Shown here: positions 55,486 through 64,000 of the stretch, one piece after another
Layout of the letters: each line of letters starts with the position of its first letter
Numbering within the stretch: position 1 is the first letter of the stretch
DNA from: Acephala macrosclerotiorum
Lineage: Eukaryota; Ascomycota; Leotiomycetes; Helotiales; Mollisiaceae
Length of the DNA: 64,000 nucleotides
NCBI GenBank assembly: GCA_014904845.1
Contig: MU119242.1
Location: forward strand, 124,001 to 188,000
Direction of reading: 5' to 3'
Program-made: the position numbers and the translations under genes
Notes under the pieces: generated by a model
Database searches by the model: none
Told to the model about the DNA's origin: nothing
The model's input: only the letters and a program-made list of their open reading frames with translations

Positions 55486-58400
55486 CTACCCTTTCCTCTT
55501 TCCCGCCAAGTCTGAAGCAGTCTGATTCACAGACGTTCCATTAGCGAAAGATTTATTGTACCCAGCATCAGTCGAATTCCAACTCGGGATAGAAGTTGGT
55601 TGAGGGACCGCTTGAGGCTGAAAGTCATTTTGTGGAATGCCCGATGTTGGGCTGGACATTGTTGCTGCCGCCGCTGGCTTGGAAGGGGTCGCGACATATA
55701 TAGTAGAAAATGTAGATTGCGGGGACGCGGTCCTAAATGTCGCCGTGCTGTTCAGGACATCCACTAGATTGCTAGCCTCTGTTGGCAATGTTGATGGCGG
55801 TGGCGGAATATCGAATGTCCCAGTTCTGAGTGGAACATGGGGAGCAGTACTACTGCTCTTGCTAAAATCTCCCGCCCTCCACGTAGCAGAAACAGCAGAG
55901 CTGGTTTCCGCTGCTGCTGTTCTCGTTGTCCCAGTGCCCGATAGGACTTCAGAAAGCGTATCAAGAACTGAAGTCGGCAGACTAGTCCAGACATTACTTG
56001 CGCCATTCCAGATTGTCCCGTTCCAAGTCGTGCCATTCATATAAGCTCCCCAACTGCTAGGAGCAGGAGACATGCTCGGATTTGGACGCTGAGTCTCTGA
56101 ATAGGTGATGTTGGGAGTTCCGATGACAAAGGTGGAGGACGGAAGAGTGACGGTACCCAGTGTAGTGACTTTCAGGACTTTGACTGACGATGTGGTAGAG
56201 TTGAGCCATGTCGGAGCGAAAGCAGTGACGTTAAGATCCGTTCTGTTGTATCCTGATGCTGTCAGGAAATATTTACCTCCTGTAGGGAGGGCAAAAGGCG
56301 TCCTTGTCGGAGTTGCTGCTACTGTCTGGTTCACAAAAGTGGAATTTGTGCCATAACTAAGGGATATTAGATGTCTGTTGGGCGGCTCCCATTGTGGGGC
56401 AATGCCTTCGTTTGGAGGGTTGATAGGGATCGCGGACGTGGAGACGCTGGAGTTGGTGTCGTTTTCAATGGATGTCCCGTTGAATGATGGGACATATGCA
56501 GAAGGTATATCAGGGACAATTCCATTTGGAGTGGAACCTGTAGAGAGCGGGATAGTGGAGGAGATGACAGTGCTGGTGTTGGTGTTATCTCCCTTCACCG
56601 CAGCTATTCCAACTCCGATGCCCATTGTTGGGTTCTTTGAGGGACTTTGGTAGTCCGCATCATGGTCAGACCCAGGTCCGGCAATAACTGGAGGAGGAAT
56701 TGTAGGAGCCGCCATCGTTGAAGGAGTGCTCTGCTCAAATGACGGCGTAGAAGCAGAGGGTGTAGATTGTAGAAGTGCAGATGTGCTAGCGGTGAAACTT
56801 TGAGTCATGCTGAAAGTTTTCCCTGCATCGATACTTGTTGCAGGTGGGGTGGAGGAAATGGCAGTTGATAGTGCTGCTCTGGTTGTTGTCGGAGTTTGCG
56901 TTGAGGTGACGGACGGCCTGGGCTGTGAAAGCGATGCTTCACTTGTGGTTGGACTTTGAGTTGGAATAGAGGTGTTGCTTCCATGATTGTTCGTCTTCGG
57001 TGTGGCGGTTGGAGTAGGTTCCGCAAGCGTTGCTATACTGGTGGTCGGACTCTGAGTAGAAGCTGAGGGTACAGATTGTGAAAATATGCTGCTGGTTGTT
57101 GTCGGACCTTGAACCGTGCTAGAAGAGACCTTTTCATGATTCTTCGCGAATTGTGAAACTATTTCGGTTGGATTTGGAACAATACCAAAAGTGGTCTTTA
57201 CACGGTTCTTCGCGAATTGTGTAAATTTCGGGCCGTGAACCGTACTAGAAGAACCTTTCCCATGCTTCTTTTTCTTCAACGTAGTATGAGATCGGGTGAC
57301 TTCGGGTTTCGATGTAAAAGTAGGTGCTGCCGTGTGGGTAGTGGCAAAGACTTGAGACGTAACAACCGAAGTGACCAAGGCCGTAGCAGTGGTACTCGTG
57401 CCTTTGCCACCGAGTGGCTTAGGCTTTGTATCGGCAGGCTGGGCCGAGCTCGATTTCGGCATTTCCTGTTTGAACGCATGGTTGGAAATTGGCTTGCACG
57501 GCCCATGGCAATCAATAGTATGGCCCTCCTTCTGACTGTAGCGTTTCTTCTTGGATGCAAAGATGCCTCCGCCGAATAAGCCCCCAAGGATGCCGCCTAT
57601 GACAGCGGCTCCCCCCACTGCACCGCCGACGATCCCGAAGAATTGCTTAGTAGTCATTCCATCGACGGTCTCGAGGATAGGTATGGCTGGCAGATTTGCA
57701 AGCTGGACCGTCTTGGCTATCTTGTTAGTTTCCCGTAAAAGATCTGCTTTCGTTGGAATTATCGCCTTGGAAAGGAGGTTAGCATATTCCTCAGGGCCTT
57801 TGATGATGGCGAGCAAAGTATGGCTCATGATTTTCTGGTTATTTTCCTTCCCAAAATACCAGTCCGTCTTGGCCATGCCATCTCTGACCATGTTGGCCAA
57901 GGTATCGAGTTGATCGGCGCTGCTCTTGGTAGCTTCTGGTAACCCTTCAAATACTCCTAGACGCGCGAAGACCTCGGGTTGTGAAGCTAGATCGACAATC
58001 TGTGCCGTAGCAAGATTCTGTGCTGCGCGACTTTCATCGTCCATTAACCTGCTGGCCACAGCGTATCCAGCAAGTTCACCTTTGGCTAGTTCATTCATAT
58101 CTGGGTTATACCTCTGATACTCAGTCTCGCCGTTAGGGTTGCGAACGCTCCTCCATAGGGCATGGTCTAGTATAGCGTCGTAAACAATGCCATTGTTGAC
58201 TGTAGAAAACTGACTCAAAGCCATTGCACCTGCTGTAGTTATGGTGCCGAATTCCTTGACACCTTTCAATGTACTATAAACGACATCCTCCCGTGCAGTG
58301 TCGAGCTCTGCGATATCTGCATCCGTGATTTTTTCGCTGGTTGCATCCTTTACTTCTAGCTTGGCATATGCATCGTTGTACCTGATCATGGCATCACTCG

Positions 58401-59317
58401 TGTCTATTGGATCGTCCCAAGTGCCCTTGATACTGTCCCACAATTCCTGCTGGGTTTCCGAAAGACCTTGCGCAGGAGGATTGGGTGCGGTATCTAGAGT
58501 TTGTTCCCCTGGGCTGCTTGCATGTGGCTGCTGCTCGGAGTCAGATGCCGTCTCTGGACCCTGCTCTCCTTGATTGCTTGGTTCGGATTGGTCTGGAGAA
58601 CTGTCCTGCTCTCGCTGCTTCCCCTTCCAATTAAGAGGGCCATATGGTTGGCAGTCGAGGCAAGTTTCAGGATCGTTGAAGCCGTCTGCCAATGCAGGGG
58701 GAGACGGAAAATCTTTGGGAGTTTGCCAGTCTTCGTCAACAGACTCTGACCCTTCTCCGCGGCTAGGGGACTCCTTAGGGGTCTTCCAGTCCTCATCAGA
58801 GACCTCGGATCCTCTGCCTAGACTCTCATCGGGGGTCTGCCAATTTTCATTTGACGTGTCGGATCCCTCTCCACGGCTGGGAGATTCATCGGGAGTCTTC
58901 CAGTCCTCGCTAGAAGACTCTGATCCCTGTCTACCCGGAGAAGGTCCTCCATCTGGCGTCTGAAAATTCTCACCAGAGGATCCTTCTGATCGTCCCCTAA
59001 GGCTGCTCAGAGGAGTCTGAGAAGCGGGCTCAATCGCTTTTGAGATAGCTGGGTCATTTTGAGATAGTCCCCTAAATTTGTCGAGCTTTCCCTTTCCGCC
59101 GCGGCGGTGAAAGTTCGCACGGGCTGAAAAGGGAAGAGCTGAGTGTGGGATGTCTGGTAGGACTATTGGCAACGCTGTGACTTCTGTAATAGTGATTAGT
59201 ATGTCTGTTCATGATTTGAGGGAAACTATGTATGTCTCGATGCAAATGGAAATGGAAATGGCAATGGAGAGACTTACGTGCGGCAAGGCCGACAAAGAGA
59301 TAGTGGAAGAAGCGCAT
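55486..59317 (-). CDS. Large secreted/surface protein with DWxTP repeats and Gly-zipper segment
   Basis: Exons 59278..59317 and 55486..59183 give 1245 residues. The short first exon supplies the start of a signal peptide, MRFFHYLFVGLAAQVTA, cleaved probably before LPIVL. Residues ~79-175 hold five imperfect repeats of 18-21 residues with the core [EDN]-[NDE]-[WF]-[QK]-T-P (ENFQTP, EDWKTP, ENWQTP, EDWKTP, EDWQTP). Residues ~240-520 form a globular, helix-rich segment of no family I know (GELAGYAVASRLMDDESRAA and similar). At ~527-552 lies a hydrophobic Gly-zipper, FFGIVGGAVGGAAVIGGILG and onwards, followed by KKKR. The remaining ~690 residues are Ser/Thr/Pro-rich with many NxT/NxS sites, typical of O-glycosylated surface proteins. 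No GPI signal at the end (it stops at DLAGKRKG). It may be a type-I membrane or cell-wall protein. Confidence 0.85.
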
Positions 59318-59772
59318 ATCGGAGTCTGGAAATTGTCAAAATAGCGTTCGCGATTGATTCGACGGCGGTCGTTTATCGCTATAGCAGTATCCGATCTTGT
59401 AAAATGTTCTTCAGAGCTCGCAAAATTCGAAGGAAAGAAAGAAAATTGTGGTAGTGGGCAATGCTAAGATATAGCTATCGCTTGAAATATGGACTGAAGC
59501 ATCTTAAAGTAGCGTTGCTCTGCTTAGCCAAGATGCAATCTTTATTCACATTCAGACTGCTTCAGAACTTGATGCTGGTCTGGACACGCTTACCAGATTG
59601 GGTTCTGGACGGGAAACGAGAACTAAGGAGAGGAGACCATCGCAATTTTGGACAGCCTGCCTCTGCCTATTGGAAAAACTGGCATCAGATCCATAAAACC
59701 AAAGACCACTGGAACTGCGCCCATGATACAACATCGATTGAACATGCCTGACCCGCGTCTACCAAGAATTCT
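59318..59772. other. Intergenic, no gene seen
   Basis: 455 bp between the secreted protein's start and the 3' end of the hydrolase; nothing recognised. Confidence 0.5.
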
Positions 59773-60687
59773 TCAGAACCGTGACGTTTTCTCAGAGCCA
59801 ATCTCTTCAGCAGCCTTGACGATGGCATCCACCACGAAGTCCGGATGACTGAGGAAGGGAGAATGGCCTCCGTTAAATCTGAGACTCTTCATACCTGGCG
59901 TCGCAGCGACCAAACGTTCCTGCAAAGGCAACCTCAGAGCACCATCCTTCTCGCAGATCAAATACGTGCTTGGGATTGTGAGGTCTGGAGGCACGAAGTC
60001 GATTGGCTCCGCAAATGAGGCCAAAGCATGAGGTTGGCATCGAGATAACCAATAGGTTGCGTCCTCTGGTGAGAGATAATTGTAGAGAGCACGCTTGGCG
60101 TTCTCGTTCACGACCCCGAATGCGCCCTGAAGTCATTGGTCAGAGCAAGGACTGTCGATAGTTGGAGCCGAGCTGTGAGGCGTACTGCAACATCCGTATA
60201 GTCTACCTCGGCTGCAAAGGTGTCTGTGCAACTCATTTCCCTTTTCTCCAATGCGAAAGACGCAATGAAGAATACAGATGTAATGCCCCCCCTTCTCGCC
60301 TCGAGAAATACGCTCAGCAACGGTCTGGCCTTCGATACTAACATATCCTGGAATTCCTCCGTATGAATGAGGTACGACAATGAGCTCCTTACTCTCATTC
60401 ACCAACGGAATAATGACTTCATGAATGGAAGCGACGTCGTCCAGATGAGTCGCTGTTGGATTATGTACGCCGACTGTAGTTAGACTGATAGTAGCCACAG
60501 AGTAGGATGGCGCCTCGAGTTTCGGAATGATCTTCTGAAGACGCTCCGGGGTGTGCCTGTTCCAACATATTGAGGCCAAAATACTTCTTTCATAGTGACA
60601 GAGACTACTATAATGGAACATTTCCCAAAGGACCTCAGGAACTTACCAAGCCCCGGGGATGAGCACAATGGTAGGTTTGGAAAACAT
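59773..60687 (-). pseudogene. Alpha/beta hydrolase (AB hydrolase 6-like), frameshifted in a G7 tract
   Basis: Exons 60647..60687, 60207..60556 and 59773..60126. The N-terminus MFSKPTIVLIPGAW|HTPERLQKIIPKLEA and the active-site elbow VVPHSYGGIPG (G-x-S-x-G type) are in frame. At a run of seven G on the coding strand (60286-60292) the frame is wrong: one G fewer would read straight on to GGITSVFFIASFAL and then GAFGVVNENAKRALYNYL. The C-terminal part has the acid and His residues (CEKDGAL and FNGGHSPFLSHP). So either the gene is broken or the base count in the homopolymer is an assembly or sequencing error. Family members hydrolyse small esters or amides. Intron acceptors are good (AACAG, TTCAG). 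Confidence 0.8.
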
Positions 60688-61217
60688 AAGAATGCGCGAG
60701 TTAAGCAAATGAGTATAAGGTGGCTTTGAATTGGAGAGTTCGAAGACAAAGAACGGTTCAAGGAAATGCCCAGTATGTTGTATGTCGAACGGGCTTGGCC
60801 GACTGCTGATTACTTCCTAATGCGAACGCGAGCTCATGCATCTAGATCTTACTAGTTCGAACCAAAACATAGCAGCGGAAGTTCAAGAGCGACATGGCTT
60901 ACCAATTCCGTCAGCTCGAGCCTAGAGAGAACTTTTGGCGGCAGGAACGACGACGAGTAAAATACCCGAAGTAGGTAGGCGACTCGGACAACCATCTGCT
61001 CAGGATATTCAAAATTGCAAGATGGAATTACACTTCGCAGAGCTGCTAGAACATTGCCGCTACGTTGAGGTTCCGACAGGTCCTCTCCTTGCAATGGAAT
61101 ATTGGGTGTTACTAGCCTTACTACCTTGCATATTGTCGCACACTCTGGCACGGAGGTTTGACGTTTGACTGATCTTCCGTGTTGCTAGACAATAGAGATT
61201 ATTGAGTTTAGAGTGAG
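60688..61217. other. Intergenic, no gene supported
   Basis: 530 bp. A 99-codon ORF on the minus strand (60852-61151) has no recognisable domain; not called. Confidence 0.45.
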
Positions 61218-62728
61218 CTACGAACTCTGAACGCCCCAGCGTCGATCGCTTCGCCTGGATCTTTGAATGAGCCCTTTCATGAATTGAACACAAACGGTCA
61301 CGTCCACGGTGTGCCACCGGGAGAACGGCTGATTAACTGGCATCCGTTTCACACATGGCTCGATTTTTGGTAAAATGATTCTCTCTCTGGGTATTTGGAT
61401 CCACCTCTTGTCTTTGTTCTCTTTGAGCGCTCTTTCCTTCGCCATGTTGACTTCGCTCTTCAGGAAGGTATCTAGGATTCGATGTCTAGCCTGCTCTTGG
61501 CCTTCCAGCTCGTAAGGGTGCATTGACTCAGTGTGTAAAAGCAATAACCCGCAGTCTAACTTCTCCAATTTGTGTAGATAAGGTAAGACGGAGGCAATCT
61601 CGGACCAGAATAGGGAACAGTCCAGCGTGATATTTTTGAGAGTCTCATGAGCCGCCGAACATGAAGGTAAGAGATATCGCCAAGGATTTCCCATGCCGAA
61701 CGGAAGCCCCCATGTGAAGATGTCATTTCCTTAAGTAGGGTGTCGGTCGTGGCTAGTTAGATTGAGGTTGTTCGGGTCCGAACAAAAGTATAGCGACTCG
61801 AGCTGCTGGTTCGCGAAGGCAGACAAAGTGACCCCCATCAATAGATCAGCATGTCCTTGGCCGTAGCTAAAATATAAATGGAGGGCAAGTGGTAACGGAG
61901 CAAAGCGCTTCTGTTCTGCAGGAAGCGGAATTCGTGAGGTCGGAGGTGCTGCATGTCTGCCATTGCGCAGTGACATGGCATGGGTGCCCAATCTGGTCCT
62001 ATGAACTGTCTGTTGATTCTCATGGATCGAGCTATTCAACGAGGTTGCCAGTGGACACATACTCCTCGTCCATGCTTCCAATTGTCGAATCTCCAAGGGC
62101 GCGTTCTGTCGGAAGTCTTATATACGCTTTCGCCGTGTGTAATAATAACAACTCCGAGTTGGTCTCCGATGGCCTCGCATACATCACTTAGTATGTCTTT
62201 CAACATCCCCCTCCAATGTTTGAGTACCTGCCAATCTAGACTGGGTAACTTAACATCTAGCCACAAACGAGTAACTGATTTCCTGGTAAAATTGCTTTTT
62301 GTAGCTCGCAGATGCTCTGAAAGGTTTCCAACCCGTTCCTTCGCTGTGAATAAGTCATAGAAGTTGACTGGAGGGCCAGGAATTTCTAGCGCTAGGTTGC
62401 CAGCGATGGCCTGTGACTTGTAGACTTCGCAGAGCATGCGGCAGGTTGATGCAAGATGCAACGGCCCAGGATTCGACAGCATCCATCGAGCATGTACATC
62501 TTCGTCGGGCTTTGAATCTTCGGTCCCTTCAGGCTGCTGCTTCGAATGTATGCATGGTGGAGCGAAGACATATCGAGGTCCAAGTGTTGCAACTTGCAGC
62601 GCCTGAAAGATGAGTTGGAGGATCTCTGGAGGTAGAGAGATTAAGTTCGTCATATCGTCATCAGCTCTTCGTCCATTGCAGACAGGAGGGAGGTTGTCGT
62701 CCTGTCGTGCTGTGTAGATGCAGTTCAA
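61218..62728 (-). pseudogene. F-box-like protein, probably decayed
   Basis: The first part (62728 down to about 62036, 230 residues) contains an F-box: MTNLISLPPEILQLIFQALQ, then PGPLHLASTCRMLCEVYKSQ. Downstream, LRR-like or beta/alpha text continues in other frames: FANQQLESLYFCSDPNNLNL near 61790, and GMGNPWRYLLPSCSAAHETLKNITLDCSLFW near 61690, with SVLPYLHKLEKLDC after it. The first two pieces cannot be joined in a single clean frame. A TAA (just after DRHPT, near 61731) separates the last two, and a shift lies around 62036. An intron between 62036 and about 62000 (GTTGAA...CAACAG) helps only partly. F-box proteins bind Skp1 to select ubiquitylation targets. I call it degenerate, with the caveat that a missed intron could rescue part of it. 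Confidence 0.6.
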
Positions 62729-63135
62729 GTCCGGCTTCTCAGCTGAAGCGTCCTTGTAGCCTAACCGTTTTAGGACAAGCTCCTGCTAAGCATTTGGAAA
62801 GCTCCTGTGAACGTCCTCTCATATCGAGGAACATCTTTACGAAGAGCAATTGTCATATCTTCTATACCTTTGCAAAAATCGATTCTGATACCATCATTTC
62901 CAAGCTGTGTGGTAGGAGGCCATATACTCTGTACCTATTTTCATCCCTACTGGTCAACGTTTCATTTCCCCCAGCTGGTGCCACAGACGATCAAAGTTAA
63001 GAACTCGATCAGTCGGATTGTACACTGCAATTGAGACTGTTCCTAATCCAGTCTCTAGGATTCGAAAGCTATCATGGCGTCGGCAGATTTTTCCCATCAT
63101 CTTAAAGAGAATTCATTTCTAGAGCTTGACGCGCA
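62729..63135. other. Intergenic, no gene seen
   Basis: 407 bp between divergent genes; nothing recognised. Confidence 0.5.
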
Positions 63136-63811
63136 ATGCTGGCTGTTTTCAAGAAACAAGCACGAGGCGTTTTCTGGTGCTACCCTCGTTTGAACTTTAC
63201 GAATGCAAGTTTAACGACCAATGGAGATCGCTTCGTCGATGTAGACATCCCTTCAGCATGGAGCGACCAGGGCGGTTAGTTCAGGACTTTCGAGAAAGTT
63301 CGTAAACCGAGATGCTAAGATGTATCAAAAGGCACTTATCAACGCGGATGTCTGGCATCTTCCTGACGGCCCACAGCAGGAGAAGAGAGACGAAGCCAGG
63401 ACCAGGAAAGTAAAGATGCGACGTGCATTGGAAGGGGGCAAAAAAGTTAGTGTAACACCAACTACAGATGGGGCAATGAGAGATAGATGGAGTGATGAGG
63501 CGAGAATGCTAGGGTTGTTTGGACATGATGCTGTAAAGGAGGTGAGCTGTGCCTACGTTGGCGGAGAGCTTGAGCTTAACTACTGACTGTTTGCAGCTGA
63601 ATGAATTTCTCGACAGCGTTGCGGTGAGTAATGACGCTCGACTTTAGCGAGAACAGCCGGTAGGAAGGTCATATCCCATCAAGGAATCACTTCTCAGGAC
63701 ACTGCTGATACACCAATATTTCCGTATTTGCGGGAAGCCAAGTTATACCGCGTTTTTGTTAGCAGAGAATCTACGATAAGAATATGCTCGACAGTCGCAC
63801 GCCATAAATAA
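63136..63811 (+). CDS. Small hypothetical protein, four-exon model
   Basis: Model 63136..63274, 63312..63541, 63597..63623, 63698..63811: 169 residues, phases all consistent, ending in TAA at 63811. Exon 1 opens MLAVFKKQARGVFWCYPRLNF; exon 2 has DAKMYQKALINADVWHLPDG and a basic stretch; exon 3 is only nine codons (LNEFLDSVA) with clean GTGAGC/TTTGCAG and GTGAGT/TCTCAG borders; exon 4 reads DTADTPIFPYLREAKLYRV. No family recognised. Weak points: the first intron is only 37 bp. If exon 1 is wrong, the gene would start at 63320 (MYQKALINADV). Confidence 0.4.
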
Positions 63812-64000
63812 GTATGAAAATTCTCATTTGTGATCAATACGAAGTCCGCATCTGTGAGTCCTCAGTGCGGACGGAAGGCAAACTCCCAACCCTCGGACAA
63901 CATCTTGCATCTTATCAGATTCAAATACATCCTTTCCACCATTATTATCAAAATACCCTGTTACACAACCCTTTTCAGGCTGATTTCCTCACATCTCCAT

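Noticed and set aside
1..64000. tRNA or rRNA genes
   Set aside because: I looked at GGTTCGA-like strings by eye (for example near 4201, 8691, 31610, 36709, 60855) but none had a plausible A box and cloverleaf. A covariance-model scan would be decisive.

Overview
The window is nuclear DNA from a filamentous ascomycete (Pezizomycotina). Almost every gene is split by short introns of about 45-90 bp with GTAAGT-like donors, CTAAC/CTGAC-like branch sites and YAG acceptors. The core genes are fungal housekeeping genes: Atg3, Med17, NC2-beta, phosphofructokinase, mitochondrial enoyl reductase, the PDH E1-beta subunit, mS45, ISN1 and a HER2-type amidotransferase. A helotialean/leotiomycete host is my inference from the overall flavour and was not tested. 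I built the exon models by hand from reading frame, splice sites and phase; coordinates given are for the coding sequence.

Layout. 1-5.1 kb: the 3' part of HER2 (GatA), a 283-bp MITE-like element with perfect 33-bp terminal inverted repeats, and a broken aspartic protease. 5.9-23.5 kb: ordinary core genes (mitochondrial enoyl-ACP reductase, a disordered protein, a methyltransferase, NC2-beta, mS45, an IphP-type phosphatase, a CCDC97-like protein, a protein with a possible worn retropepsin fold, PDH E1-beta, Atg3). 24.9-28.6 kb: a broken secreted cupin, then a head-to-head pair of a C2H2 zinc-finger gene and an MCP1-like membrane protein. 29-40.7 kb: the most unusual part, three paralogues (here A, B, C) of a large two-domain family that I do not recognise, with long stretches lacking any gene between them. 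41.8-52.4 kb: ISN1, an O-methyltransferase, phosphofructokinase and Med17. 52.9-63.8 kb: a PARP-finger protein, a large secreted Ser/Thr-rich repeat protein, a frameshifted alpha/beta hydrolase, a decayed F-box gene and a small gene of unknown function.

The A/B/C family is the best candidate for something undescribed. Each protein starts with a domain that has an invariant Cys-Gly near residue 55-68, a W-I-W-x-N motif and a His-Trp-Glu motif about 160-190 residues after the Cys. That order is what an OTU- or papain-like cysteine peptidase would show. It is followed by a second conserved domain with a GD/GE-[FM]-[LV]-L motif and a Pro-Trp motif, and by a basic, probably nuclear-targeting tail. 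A and B look like a recent pair on the minus strand; C is more diverged and lies on the plus strand.

Four genes outside that cluster are broken or look broken (aspartic protease, cupin, alpha/beta hydrolase, F-box). They are of secreted or accessory types, whereas the housekeeping genes are intact.
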